From: Isoetes taiwanensis
Lineage: Eukaryota; Streptophyta; Lycopodiopsida; Isoetales; Isoetaceae
Direction of reading: 5' to 3'
Assembly: GCA_021234155.1 (NCBI GenBank)
Contig: JAJEKV010000058.1
Span: forward strand, 3,916,600-3,980,599
DNA length: 64,000 nucleotides
Shown here: one piece after another, positions 24,501-35,384 of the stretch
How positions within the stretch are numbered: position 1 is the stretch's first letter
Layout of the letters: the number at the start of each line of letters is the position of its first letter
Position numbers and translations under genes: made by a program
The notes under the pieces: generated by a model
Told to the model about the DNA's origin: nothing
Databases searched by the model: none
The model's input: only the letters and a program-made list of their open reading frames with translations

Positions 24501-24929
24501 TCTTAATGTGAGCAACTTGAATTTAATTCAAATTATAAGCTTTACAAATAACCTTGTTTTTATATAATTGTCCATAGTTGGAAGTTTTGTTGTGACAACC
24601 TTTGCATACTATCTGGCATTCCCAAATCAATGCCATTGTCAACTGAAGCACTCAATGACTGCAACAATAAGCAGAAATGATGTGCCTGTGTATACTTGGC
24701 ACAAAATTAAATTGGATCCTTTGACTAAGACTTTTATAACACAAGCCAATGTAATTGTGACAGCAACAACATTCTTTTGAAATAAAGTAGCCATCTAATA
24801 ACATAGACTGTTTGTCATTGCCAGCATATGCTGGTGCCTTCAACAAAAGGAATGGTTGCTCCTGATCAATTGCAAGAATAAAAGATTCTCTAGTCTAGAT
24901 TTCTATTTGGTTAATCTAAGTCATCTGCT

Positions 24930-25250
24930 TGGAGAAGTCAATAGCATCTTTAAGTTTTCACTTTTAATGTATGCTGAGAAAGCATATTTATTTGGAGCAT
25001 ATGCCTAAATAATTGGATGGCAATCAGGGTGTCCCGGTTCAGCATATCCTGCCCATCATGGTAGTCGTCCAACTTATGGCATTTCTTTCAGGCACTAGCC
25101 TGAAAAGCTGGCTAGCTTCTATGAACTGTCCACATCGTGTTCCACGATACCACATCATGCTGATGCATCTGTTCAAATACTTCAAATGCTTTCTTAACTA
25201 GTCCTGCTTGGTATAGACTGATTCCATGCTACCACATCGTAAATATGCAT
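24930..25250 (-). pseudogene. PPR-protein relic (PLS class), C-terminal piece
   Basis: On the minus strand, in more than one frame, the DNA encodes recognisable PLS-type pentatricopeptide motifs: VKKAFEVFEQMHQHDVVSW, EASQLFRLVPERNAISW, and a further IAIQLFRHM segment. Plant PPR proteins bind organellar RNA for editing or processing. Frame changes and stops make this a relic. Matching pieces lie upstream on the same strand at 26225-26840, with a phosphatase exon between. Confidence 0.65.
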
Positions 25251-25345
25251 TTCGTTTAACGGGTAAAAGCTCGAATCAAGCATGCCTTCACGAATGTCTG
25301 ATAACCAATGGTTAATTACCTGCATCATTGCATTATCTCTTAAGG

Positions 25346-25471
25346 CATCTTGCCATCGAGGTTGGTAATAGTCAGCATAAGATAGGTCACCAGCATACAA
25401 AAGCACATTGTAGCCATATTTTTGGACGTGATCAAGTGTGGCTACACTCCAATGTGGCTGCCCTAAATCAC
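25346..25471 (-). pseudogene. Purple acid phosphatase exon fragment
   Basis: GDLGQPHW, STLDHV-like ATLDHVQKYGYNVLLYAGD and GDLSYADYYQPRW match the metal-binding core of plant purple acid phosphatases. The aspartates of GDLG and GDLSY and the tyrosine of YADYY are the conserved metal ligands. A good splice acceptor (ACATGCAG) lies directly before it. No other phosphatase exon was found nearby, and the sequence continues into unrelated and PPR-like DNA. It is therefore an isolated exon or gene fragment captured in a PPR relic. Confidence 0.7.
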
Positions 25472-25499
25472 CTGCATGTTCCAAAACACCACTCAGATC

Positions 25500-26224
25500 T
25501 AGCCAGGCTTAATTTCCAGTCCCAAACTCTGTTATTTTGCAGAAGAAAGCTAAAATCTTTCATCTACTATATCTGTAAGTGCATTGTAAGCACATGAGAA
25601 TGAATGCTACTTGAACTGTTCTAGTAGAAACCTTTTGTATCTGCAATGATAAACACAGATATTTGAACTTCGATACAAGAGTGCATTAAAACATGGAAAA
25701 AAGTGGCAAATAGGTCCCCTGAATCTTCAATGTCAGCAACCTATGCAGAAACAAAAAGAGAAAAATGTTGTAACCTCACAAGTCAGCATATGCAATAGAA
25801 GCACTAATGGAATGAAACATGGCCTATGGTAATGTCAACTTGCCTATAGGTAGCAGCACAACAAAGGCATCACAAGCCAACAGAATTACGTTCTTGTATT
25901 TTCTATATTTAGGATTTCAAGATTCACCAGCAAATAGTCACAAGACCAAAGAGAAAGAATTGAACTGGCAAATGGTCATAGAAATACAAAGAGGAAGATA
26001 TATGATCATACATGTCTCTATTATCAAACCAAGAGACACAACAAGAACATTGAAAACAGAGTAATACATGCATTTTTTATGATGCGTGGAAGCTGAAAAT
26101 GTTACTTGTCAAATGCAAAACATTTCTTGGATGTCCTTAAGATGGAAAACAAACTGTAAGTAGAGTTCCATCCATGAAACGAAGCTTTAGTTATATTAAA
26201 GCAAATCAGGAAGCAAACCTTAAT
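25500..26224. other. Non-coding DNA between relic exons
   Basis: AT-rich, no recognisable coding. It could be the intron or degraded interior of the PPR relic. Confidence 0.45.
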
Positions 26225-26840
26225 AGGCTGTTAAGCACCATTTCATCTCTATGAAAGTCATGCAATACGAATGCTCCATGAGAATCCTGCAAATAGTATT
26301 TGTCAGAACTAACGGTGATAAGCAAATATGCGAAAGACTACATCAGTGAATGGTTCTAAAAAGCATTGTTAATAATAATGTTTCTTTCGCGAATCAGTTC
26401 CTTCTGCTTTTGATCACAGACTATGGATATTTCTACAGTGTCAACAGAGAATGAGAAGATGATCTGAAGTAATAACCTGTAAAATACAGGAAGGAACAGG
26501 GGCGTTGCCCTCATTGCGGCCAGATTCAATAGCTTGCTTCAAGATTTGCAAAAAAGGGTAGAAACAGTTAGACCATATTCGTGCTTTGGGAGGCCAAAAT
26601 AAAACAAACCTTGGTAGGGAAGAGCTACATATTCGATGCTTTGGCAGGCATCGAGAAAGCTTACAAAGCTAAACTTATGAGGGCAGTCTTAACAACAGCA
26701 TATGTATCAAATGGACTATCTAAGCTACAAGCATGAAAGAACTTACCTTCTGCTTGTTCAGATGGATTGAGGCACCCAGAGAGAAGGCTTGCAAATGTAA
26801 AAGTATCTGGCTCCACATCCTCAAGCTGCATTTGCCTAAA
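26225..26840 (-). pseudogene. PPR-protein relic, N-terminal exon-like pieces
   Basis: Three minus-strand segments look like successive coding blocks. About 26740-26840 encodes RQMQLEDVEPDTFTFASLL followed by GCLNPSEQAE, a classic PLS PPR unit, ending at a GTAAGT donor. About 26478-26545 encodes QAIESGRNEGNAPVPSCIL, then GTTATT. About 26225-26290 encodes DSHGAFVLHDFHRDEMVLN after a TTGCAG. Together with 24930-25250 they suggest one PPR gene with introns or insertions, now broken. Confidence 0.55.
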
Positions 26841-27230
26841 ACGCTTAAAGGATGCTTACTAGAAAAATGTTTATTAGAAAAATGTTTACTAAATGATGCT
26901 TTTCTAGAAAAATGAACACTGGCCTTACTGTATCTTCTTGTGCCATGCCAAATGCTGACCAAATGAGATTTACTTGGAGCACTACTGGAAGAAGTGAATA
27001 CTGCCAAACCAAATGACCGGAATACTGCAACTGAATACTGATGCTTTCAAGTGAATACTGCAACTGAGACCGGAAGAGACGCCTAATGCCAGATGCCGGA
27101 AAGGTCCCAAGAGCTCTCGAATGCCAGATGCCGGAAAGGTCCCAAGAGCTCTCGAATGCCAGAAGCGCAGTGGTACTCCGGTGGTACTGCAGACCGCCCG
27201 ATCGGGAGCCCCGTTTACTTGACCAAAAAA
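26840..27230. repeat. Short tandem repeats (AGAAAAATGTTTA and a 41-bp unit)
   Basis: Near 26858-26912, AGAAAAATG(TTTA) units recur. At about 27085-27165 a 41-bp unit (AATGCCAGATGCCGGAAAGG plus CCCAAGAGCTCTCG) is repeated twice and begins a third time. Non-coding. Confidence 0.7.
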
Positions 27231-27234
27231 AAAC

Positions 27235-27420
27235 AAAAGCATACCCCTAACCCCTAACGTATACGAAAATATGGGGGTAGACCATTGCATCCTACCCCCT
27301 AACGTAGCTAGACATTTTTGGACCCCTATGTCATCCGTACGTATACGTACGGAAATACCTTGAATTAAACCCCCTACCGTACACGCACGTATTTTATACG
27401 GTCCCATTGTGTGCACCCCC
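27235..27420. repeat. CCCCTAACGTA-repeat segment with an 18-bp palindrome
   Basis: Contains several ACCCC(C)TAACGTA motifs and the perfect palindrome CCGTACGTATACGTACGG at 27335-27352. It abuts the 3'-truncated GC-rich LINE. It superficially resembles telomere repeat but the motif is not regular. Confidence 0.5.
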
Positions 27421-29435
27421 CGGGCCCAAACCTCGACCCCGTACAGAAGGACAGGCTCGACCAGTGCCCAGAACAGATGTGACTAATGGCCCCAATCATA
27501 GAGCTTTGCCTGGTGACTGTTGTTCTGCATGGCATAAAGCGCTTTCCAGCCTGCTGTCACCCGCAGGCGGATAGACGCCTCCCAGCAGAGCGAGGAGGGG
27601 AACTCCACCCCTAGGTACTTGTAGGTGGGTGTGACGTCCACAGGCTGTCCCCGATATGTGAGTGCAGGAGGCATGGGGTGACGTGAAGAGGATATGAGAA
27701 CCACCGGTCTTGGCAGATTGACGGCGCATGTCTCGTAGCGACAAAATGTGTCTAGGGCATCCGTGAGACCGCATAGCCGGGGTGTGGGCGGCAAAGGCCA
27801 ACATCGTCGCGATAGATGAGGCGGATGACCTGGTGCAAAAGGCGTATGCCATCCCCATGCTCGATAAGCGGGGCTCTGGCCCGATCAATGTAGAGGCCAA
27901 AAGTGTTGGCGAGGGGGGGCAACCCCGCCGGACCCGATGGCGGTGAATGCTTGGCCCGTCGGCCGCATCCCGCCAAAACAACTCTCATACAACTCCGTAT
28001 ATGGCATTACGCAGGCGGCAAATGGAGCCCCGGTTGACGCAGATCTAGCCCTGCTTTTCCGGGATCAAAAGCTGCGAAGTCCACAAAGCAGCAATACAAG
28101 TCCCGCCGATGATTCCTGTTGTCTTCAATCGCCCGCAGGTGTAAAGATATGGTCAATCGTTGAGTGGCGGGGTCTAAAGCCTTTGCACGTGTGAGGGCTT
28201 CGCACATCTACCGCCGCCCCGGCCGGGTCAGCTGTCTTTGCTTTCGAGAATGCCCCCAAGCGGTTTGGCAAATACCGAACCGACCATGATCGTCCGTAAT
28301 TGGCGGACGGTGTGGGTCGCCCGCCTTGTGAATGGGAACAACCCCGCTTGTGGTCCATTGTCGGGGAGACCTTCCGCAATGCTCGTTGAGCGGTAGTGAG
28401 GACCCGGCACAAGCGGGCCGCCCTGCCCATTTGAGTAACTCGGCACGCATACCATCGAGGTCACCCTTCCCATTAGCCGGCCGTTCGCGGCCCCCTCCTC
28501 AACATCCTCGGCCCACGAGAACCAATGGGGGGCCATCTGTGGGGGTATGGGACGGCGTCCCTGGCGGTCATAGAGCTGCTGCGGCAAATCTTGTTCCCCT
28601 TTGCCGGGTGTGATGTCCCCGTAGGGGCGGGCTGGCCTCGAAGCACTCTGGCAAAGGTTCGAGGATGAGTGTCCAAGAAAGTCGAACATCTCCCCCGATG
28701 CGGCAAGGTACCGCGCTTTTGTGTCCTTCCGGATAAGTGATGCGTAAGGGTGGCCTGGCAAGGTGGTACTGGATCCAGTGTAGTGGCAGCTATGCGTTTT
28801 TACACTCCGCATCAAACCATCGGTTCGCTGGAATGTTGCTGACCCGGAAGCGGCGGCTGGGGTCCGCCAGCACCCGCCTGCATCCTGTAATAGCTTAAAT
28901 CAGCTGGTCCGTCTGGCTGCTCTAGTGTGGGAGGTCTGCAGAATTGCTGGGAGGGCGTCCATGAGCATCTCGGCGTAGTCCTCTTTGCACGCTCATAATC
29001 TAGTCTCGAGGACGGCGAGGGTTTGGCATCGGGGGGTTCGCGCTTGCCAAACCAGTCCAAATAAAGTGGGAGGTGATTCGAGTCGACCTCCTCATCCCGG
29101 ACCGTCTGCGGCCCACCCGAAACGGCCGATGAGATGCATATCTTGGCGCAACTACTGAGCACATAGTCCACCACACTAGACCCTCCCCCGATTGTCACAT
29201 GCGCATGTGCACTTGCGAGAATCGGGACCTTTGTGAAAGGCCATTGCAAATTATCAAGTCAAAAATGCCACATAGCGGGAGCAATGCGCCAAAGCGAGTG
29301 ACTGGCCGTCATCCGACCCTCGTGGCGGGGTTGCTTCGTGGGCGAAGGTTGCAGGACATCGTCAGCGAGGGGGTCAAGTCGCATGGGCTGCTCTACTCCT
29401 GTCCGTGCATTGAAATCTCCAAGAAGGAAAATTTG
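27420..29435 (-). mobile_element. GC-rich non-LTR retrotransposon (endonuclease + RT), fragment
   Basis: Minus-strand frames read in order. The AP-endonuclease part has LLGDFNARTG near 29410-29435, VDYVLSS near 29165 and DSNHLPLYLDW near 29060. The RT part has VVPIHKAGD near 28330, GFRPRHSTIDHIF near 28150, LYCCFVDF near 28085, CPPSPTLFGLYID-like pieces near 27900 and YRDDVGL near 27805. The thumb has YKYLGVEFPSS near 27610 and EPVLLYGVEVWA near 27440. The composition differs sharply from the L1 copies, so this is another LINE clade. It is truncated at both ends and has many frame breaks. The clade cannot be fixed by eye. Confidence 0.8.
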
Positions 29436-29820
29436 ATGTGGGTTCCATGGGTAAAGGACAATTTGACATCAATAACACATGCGAAGGAAAAATGGGTCAA
29501 ACACTCGAGGATAAAGGAAAAATCGGGTTCAAAATATGTTCAAGTCGTCGAGGGTGAGGTCAATCCGCAAGCCCAGGAAGGATGTCGAAGTTGAGGCAAA
29601 ATGCAAACCGGCCTAAGGCAGGAATGGCTGACGTCGACTATCAACCCACAACACATGCGCATGCAAAAATCACGTCGCTTCTCACGCTTGATGAAAATTC
29701 CCCCAGATCGACCACATGTTCCAAGAACTGAACGAAGAAACGTAACTTCTAAAGGAGCGTGCTAAATGAAAAAAGTAATATGTCGATACCCTTAGACAAC
29801 ACCAAAACCAATTACCATAT
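29436..29820. other. AT-rich repeat DNA between the LINE and the LTR element
   Basis: GAAGGAAAATTTGATGTGGG-type motifs recall 18250-18605. No gene. Confidence 0.45.
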
Positions 29821-30561
29821 TGATATGAACCTACAAGTTCTACAAAACCATCGTCAAGAAACATAACAAATAAACACAAATCCACCCTTTCGGGTAAGCT
29901 CACCACCCAACCGGATTGTCCTTCAGCAAGAGACTTCCAGAGAAAGACTGAATTTTTGGAATAGGGTTGGCTTAAAGGAAATCAATTAAGCACTAGAGCA
30001 CCCACTCCAACAATATCTCAAATTCAAGAGGGATTTCAGATTAAGGATTAAATCGGATGAGTTCAGTGGCTTGTTATCGGCCTACACATAATTGAATTTT
30101 GGGTGTGACAAAAGTCTCAAGATGTTGAAAGCTATTAGCCAATGTCGAATTGTTGATGCTAGGTCCGTCCAATAGTTACTGTAGCAACCAAGGAATGTGT
30201 CGTCAAGATGTTGCCAAATTCGATACTGCCGTCCCCCTTATATATCTGATATAAGGGTCTTATAAAAAGGGCTTCGATGCCTTTTTGTTATATAAAGCTT
30301 TGCCTTCTCCTTTTTCTTATAAATCTCGATGCCCTTGTATTATAACTCAAGGCCCTTTTTTTTCATGTCGTGGCCTTTTTAAAGCCTTCAATGCTTAAAA
30401 GGCTTTGCCCATTTATTTCCAAAGGTCCATAATAATAATTGCTAAGTTGGCTTATGGGATATTCACTAAAATGCTTGGATCCAAGGTTAACATAAACATT
30501 TACAACTTTCTTTCTCATTCTCTTGCTCTCAACAACCACTCCCCCGAGCACCACTATATCA
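29821..30561 (-). repeat. 3' LTR of the LARD-like element (uninterrupted)
   Basis: This copy is continuous and so shows the site into which the tandem recombinase-type elements went in the other LTR: the TATTATAACT segment near 30338-30347. It also contains CTTATATATCTG-type palindromic AT tracts near 30240. Confidence 0.8.
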
Positions 30562-31883
30562 ATTCCTCCCCTTTCCGGGATTGATCATCCTCGATCAAGA
30601 AATTATATGGCTAATTAACACAACCAAGTCCATGGTTGCAACCCTAGTTGAGTCCACAACTAGAAAATAATCAAGACAAGCCCTTTAGGCTAAAAATTCA
30701 CAAGATTAATTATTAACAGGCTTTAAGGATATAGAAGGTCAAGATCATCAATTACCAAATTGATGCAACTACAAGATGTTATACTGGACAATAAACACAG
30801 GATGAACTGGATCATGCGAGGATATCTCAAAACATCAGATGACTGCAAAATTCAGAGTTCTAGGTTTGGCTAGGGCTTATTGATTTGGAATAGAATAAGA
30901 TAGAATAGAGAAGGTGTCAGTTAAAAGGTAACTAATACAACTGTAATCAATGGAGAACACTCTCCAGGAACCATCCAAATCTGGAAAAATTTAGGAAAAG
31001 TTAATTCAGTAAAATCACTAGAGATCTCACTCTAGCAACCATCCAAATCTTAAGGTTTTAAGCTTCAAAAATTGGTTTAAGAAAAGGTCAGAATTTTGGC
31101 TAGCTGCAAACAAGGCTTATGGCTCATAATTAGTATCCACTAATTATCATCTGTAGCAGCCTGATGGATCTGGTATTCGTTGAAGTAGGAAGCGAAGTCG
31201 AAGATATTTTAGAACAATTCACTGATAATCATACGGTTGAATGCAGTGGTTCTTCTAGACTTGAGTTGGACTGTGCACAGGATAGATCTGTCTCTCAGGC
31301 TTGACTTTCTCCTAAATTTCCATGGAAGCTTCCTTTACGGTATGCTTGTTGCATCTCTTTAATTAAAGAAATTCCATCTGCAAATTCTCAATAAATAATT
31401 CTGTCAATCTGCCAATAAATCATTCTCATCCTGCTTATGCTGGTATCTTTTTTAAACTAAATTCACTTTTGCAGTAGACTGCAAGCTAACACATATTCTT
31501 TGATCTTAAATTGACCGCGTCAGATTACTGCAAGTTTCTAAAAAAGAAACCTAAAACTACTGATCCAATTACTCAGACCATCTTCTTAAATTCTAAATAT
31601 TCAGTTCTTCTGTTCTAATGCAAATTAAGTCAAGATTATATTAGGGGTTCAAACTCCATTCACATATTCCTGAAAAGTTCAGATATTGCTGTTCTCTTCA
31701 TCACAAACACAAATTAGTCCAACAAAAATACTTCCATGCTACTGGATGCATCAGTGCTTCAAAGAAAAACTGCTAAATAAATCCACCCACGTTCTAGAAT
31801 TCCAAACTAGTTCTAGTTTTCAAAACTGCAAATCTAGATTTTACAGATCCTAGAGAAACCAAAACCATGCTCTGATACCAATT
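30562..31883. other. Non-coding interior of the LARD-like element
   Basis: 1.3 kb without open frames, between polypurine tract and primer-binding motif (minus orientation). It contains two partly similar AT-rich segments (CTCCAGGAACCATCCAAATC and TAGCAACCATCCAAATC). No domain recognised. Confidence 0.65.
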
Positions 31884-32520
31884 TAACACGAACCTGCAAG
31901 CTCCAGGGAACTTCTGCAAAACCATCGTCAAGAAACATAACAAATAAACACAAATCCACCCTTCCGGGTAAGCTCACCACTCAACTGGGTTGTCCTTGAG
32001 CAAGAGACTCTCAGAGAAAGACTGAGTTTTTGGAATAGGATTGGCTTAAAGGAAATCAATTAATCACTAGAGCACCCGCCCCAGCAATATCTCAAATTCA
32101 AGAGGAGGAATAGTTTCAAGAGGTATTTGGATCAATATTGGAAATTCACCAAGACTCCGCTATTCAACCCAATACATAAGTACTCATCAATATTTGATCT
32201 TAGAAGGGATTTCACATTAAGAATTAAGTAGGATGAGTTCAGTGGCTTGTTGTCAGCCTGCATATAATCGGATTTTGGGTGTGACGAAAGTCTTAAGATG
32301 TTGAAAGCTGTTAGGCGATGTTGAATTGTTGATGCTGGATCCGTCCAATAGTTACTGTAGCAGCAAGGGAAGGTGTCGCCAAGATGCTGCCAGATTCGAT
32401 GCTGTCGTCCCGCTTATATATCTGATATAAGGGTCTTATAAAAAGGGCTTCGATGCCTATTTGTTATATAAAGCTTTGCCTTCTCCTTTTTCTTATAAAT
32501 CTCGATGCCCTTATATTTTA
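31884..32520 (-). repeat. 5' LTR of the LARD-like element, first part
   Basis: Aligns with 29821-30338 of the other LTR, with about 110 bp extra near 32107-32215. It breaks off at TTATATTTTA, where the recombinase-type insertion begins. It resumes at 46399. Confidence 0.8.
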
Positions 32521-33087
32521 GGAAGGGACTCGCGAGAGACACAAAACCGGCCGATATAGATAGGCTTGTCATTCATCACAGCAGCAATATACAATGTGTG
32601 GAAGACTAGGGAGAGAGAGAGGGGGTAGCCGACCATAGGAACAATATCGGACTACCCCATAAAAAGAAATGGGCCGAGGCAATATAGAAGGGTAATGGCG
32701 ACAACTTCTCATCGGGATAAAAGACCCCGCCCTTTCGGGTTTTCGAGGAAAACCCTAATGAGAAATGGTCGCCAACAACTTGAATGTGTTGCCCGGAGAA
32801 CGGAGAGAAACGAGTTGATGGCGAACGCAAAATAGAGCACGACCCCAGAAAACGGCGAAAAAAACCCCCGAATGTGTCCATGGAGAACCGAAGGAGACGA
32901 ACAGAAATACAGCAGGACCCCAGCAGACGACGGAATCCTGCAAGCAATACCAAAAAACCCAAAAAACACCCGTAAATGGTTAGAGAAAACCAACAGGCAT
33001 AGCCATGAAAAACAAGCTGCACCAAGAAGGTCCGAAGATTATGAGAAATGAAAACATATGAAAAAAGAACATAACAGAAAAAGATAG

Positions 33088-33258
33088 CATCACCCATAGG
33101 GTGGAAAAAGCATCACCCAGCGGGTGGAGAACCATTATGTAAAAATATGCATCACCCTCGAGATGGAAATAAACAGCATCACCCGCAGGCGGAGAATAAT
33201 GTAGCAGGAGGCCGATGGAACAGAAATATGAGAATAGCAACACCCACAGGTGGAGAAC
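33088..33258. repeat. Array of five GCATCACCC-N-GGGTGGAG mini-hairpins
   Basis: Units at 33088-33105, 33110-33129, 33149-33168, 33176-33194 and 33237-33258 each start GCA(T/A)CACCC and end in an approximate complement (GGGTGGA, GGCGGAG, GGTGGAG). Loop bases differ, and substitutions in one arm are partly matched in the other (CACCCGCAGGCGGAG, CACCCACAGGTGGAG). That argues for selection on folding or on a palindromic binding site. Confidence 0.7.
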
Positions 33259-33334
33259 AACAAAGAGTGCATGAACAACAAAAAATACAAATGAAAAAGA
33301 CTCATGCGCCCACGCAGCAGGGCAGGAAGGGAGA

Positions 33335-33463
33335 GAAGCCACGAGAGGAGAAGAAGAGCTGCTGTGAGAAGACGCCGATAACTGGGCCGAAAATGGAAAT
33401 GGCCTAATATAGGCGCTCGTCCCTTCCCAGAATGGCGATCCGATGGCTCGGATCGATGGGATT
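33335..33463. repeat. Right end (RE) of element 1, with terminal hairpin
   Basis: Contains GTCCCTTCCC, the complement of the left-end GGGAAGGGAC, and then the hairpin GATCCGATGGCTCGGATC at 33437-33454, ending GATGGGATT. The same 129 bp end the second element at 46398. Such an end is a plausible recombinase core site. Confidence 0.75.
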
Positions 33464-33520
33464 CTGGGAAGGGACTCGCGAGAGACACAAAACCGGTCGA
33501 CTACCAAAGGACTTCCTCAA

Positions 33521-35095
33521 CTATAAGCCCAGTCGCCGCGAAACCTCCAGGTGTTGAGTTGGGTCGCGAAGCACATAGCGAGATGAGAAGAAGAGGAGCG
33601 CCAGTGACGGTGAGCGCGCAGCATCATGTGGAACTCCCCGAGCGGCAGCTGCCGAGGCCCCGCCGCGACGAGCAGAATGAGTACCATATTGGGATGGATT
33701 TAAGCCGATAGCAAGAAGACACTCTCGCCACCACCCCCAGGCAGTCGGATAGGATAAAGGACGCAAAGAGGAAGGAGAGGAGCGAAAAAGAGGGCCGCCG
33801 GACGGAGGATCGAGGAGACGATAAGAACCGGTAGAAATTAGGCGCTGAAGGATAGTGACGGGGCATGCGAACGAAGGCAAGCGAGCTAAAGAAATCGTAT
33901 GACCACGGGCAAGTTGGTCTCCTTTGGAGTGGCGGATAAGAACATCAACATGCGACAAGGAAAAAGGAAGATCACGCCAATTGAGGGCAAGGGCCTCTGA
34001 GATGCGCAAAAAAGTGGCAAAGGAAAGTACGACGAGAGCAGCGCGGACCAGAGAGGAAAAAGAAGCCGCGGGATGCGCGAAGTGGAGAACAATAGAGCGT
34101 ACATGCTGAGGCAGGAGAGGAAGAAAGGTATGAGGGGGGCGAGCCCGACGAGAGGTAGACTGACGAGCCAAAGAGGGTAAAGGTAAAATGGCGGGAGAGG
34201 GAAGGTTGAAAATTTGATGAAAAAAGGATATGGCTGCCGAGGCCGAAGAAATGGAGGAGGGTGACATATGAGGATGATGAAGGGAGGCGAAAAAGGCCGC
34301 AACAACAAAGGGGGAAGCCGAGAGATAAGGAACAGCATGTAGACGGCACCAAACAACAAAGCCGCGGAACATAGCGATGTAAGCCGTGAGAGTAGATGGG
34401 GCGCGGGAGGAAAAAACTAAAGGCAAGGTCGAAAGGAATAAGGGAACCTCATGGGGGGTGAGCAAGCGAGAGGTAGCTTCTTCCACCATCTGCAGCACAT
34501 CGTCCGGAATGGCAACCCCCAACATAGCAAGATGGCCATGAATCCATCGAAACTGAGTGTCCATAGCAGACGCAAACTCGTAGTAATGACGCATGGAGTC
34601 GCGGTCAAAAGAAGGAGTAGGGCGAGCAGCCCGCTCTCGAATGTCCTGTTGGAGATGCTCAAGTTGGGTCTGAACTGACAACTGCTGGGTCATCGATGTC
34701 TGGAGTGCCTGGAGTGTGGCCCGCTGCTGTTGAAGCTCATGCAGTAACTGGGTGAACTCAGGAGAAACTGGCGCGGAAGAAACGGGCGGGGCCAAGGCGG
34801 AAGATGTGTGCGGCAGAGAAGAGAAAAGAGGAGCCATCTGAGTGGGAAAAACAGGAGGAGCGATACCGACAAGAGAAGAGAAAGGAGCAGCAAAGGCTGA
34901 GGGGGACCAAAAAGAAAAAGTAGACGAGACAGAACCCGGCGAGGCAGGAGGAGAAAGGGAACCAGGGTCCAAAGAGTCTGGTTCAAGCGAGAGGGAAGCT
35001 TCGCGTTGACGACGAGAACCAGCAGCGCGAGCGAGCCGTGGGGGAGAAAGCGAAGCTGAAGGAGAAGAGCCGGAAGCGCCTGCTATGGACGGCAT
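33521..35095 (-). CDS. Tyrosine recombinase / integrase (Crypton-like)
   Basis: A 524-residue frame starts at ATG 35095. Residues 1-110 are Ser/Pro/Ala-rich. A coiled-coil-like stretch rich in Gln/Leu lies at 113-157. The core-binding (SAM-like) domain covers about 215-300 (SSRAPSTLTAYIAMFRGFV). The catalytic domain covers about 320-524: Arg364 in FLRISEALAL, Lys391 in RHSKGDQ, His473/Arg476 in GTHSARRGGASAAA, and candidate Tyr507 in SSRYVLRDP. These are the R-K-H-R-Y residues of the family, which cuts and rejoins DNA through a tyrosine link. The block between H-R and Y looks slightly altered, so activity of this copy is doubtful. It lies 58 bp inside the element's left end and is the likely mover of both tandem elements. 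Confidence 0.85.
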   Translation of the reverse strand: MPSIAGASGSSPSASLSPPRLARAAGSRRQREASLSLEPDSLDPGSLSPPASPGSVSSTFSFWSPSAFAAPFSSLVGIAPPVFPTQMAPLFSSLPHTSSALAPPVSSAPVSPEFTQLLHELQQQRATLQALQTSMTQQLSVQTQLEHLQQDIRERAARPTPSFDRDSMRHYYEFASAMDTQFRWIHGHLAMLGVAIPDDVLQMVEEATSRLLTPHEVPLFLSTLPLVFSSRAPSTLTAYIAMFRGFVVWCRLHAVPYLSASPFVVAAFFASLHHPHMSPSSISSASAAISFFHQIFNLPSPAILPLPSLARQSTSRRARPPHTFLPLLPQHVRSIVLHFAHPAASFSSLVRAALVVLSFATFLRISEALALNWRDLPFSLSHVDVLIRHSKGDQLARGHTISLARLPSFACPVTILQRLISTGSYRLLDPPSGGPLFRSSPSSLRPLSYPTAWGWWRECLLAIGLNPSQYGTHSARRGGASAAAARGVPHDAARSPSLALLFFSSRYVLRDPTQHLEVSRRLGL

Positions 35096-35273
35096 TAGCT
35101 CAATGACATGAAAAAAGGAAGGACATTAGAGAACAAAAACAATGAAAAGACAAGCATGCCGCCACGATGACGAATCTAAGGAGGCGCCCCGGCATGCCAA
35201 CGAAAACGGCAACAAGGCGATGAAAAACAAACCACGTTAATGCGTACAATGCACATATGATATGAATGCAGAT

Positions 35274-35360
35274 CACGGACTTATGTCCGTGGATAGTTTG
35301 CTTATTTGAATACAGATTACGGACCGAAGTCCGTGAATGTGGCTACGGACTGAAGTCCGT
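35274..35360. repeat. Three ACGGAC-N4-GTCCGT mini-hairpins upstream of the recombinase gene
   Basis: CACGGACTTATGTCCGTG (35274-35291), ACGGACCGAAGTCCGT (35319-35334) and ACGGACTGAAGTCCGT (35345-35360) share arms with different 4-base loops. They lie about 180-265 bp upstream of the recombinase start. They may be operator-like or accessory binding sites. Confidence 0.75.
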
Positions 35361-35384
35361 GAATGTGGCTATTATTCCTTCCGA

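Larger units (their letters stand above)
32521..33463. mobile_element. Non-autonomous tyrosine-recombinase-type element (0.94 kb)
   Basis: The left end GGAAGGGACTCGCGAGAGAC and the following 10 bp are identical to the left end of the next element at 33467. The last 129 bp (33335-33463) match 46270-46398 with about two differences. No recombinase is encoded. The interior carries five CACCC-type hairpins (33088-33258). It sits head to tail with the larger element, with no host DNA between. Open frames here on both strands are low-complexity and are not called as genes. Confidence 0.75.

Noticed and set aside
27240-27385. Interstitial telomere repeat
   Set aside because: CCCCTAAC motifs occur only a few times and are irregular, mixed with GTATACG.
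32606-33507. Hydrophobic minus-strand frames in the small recombinase element
   Set aside because: Purine-rich plus strand yields Phe/Leu/Ser-rich chance frames; nothing protein-like and several overlap one another.
33886-34986. Frames overlapping the recombinase gene on both strands
   Set aside because: Shadows of the GC-rich recombinase coding sequence, which carries the family motifs.
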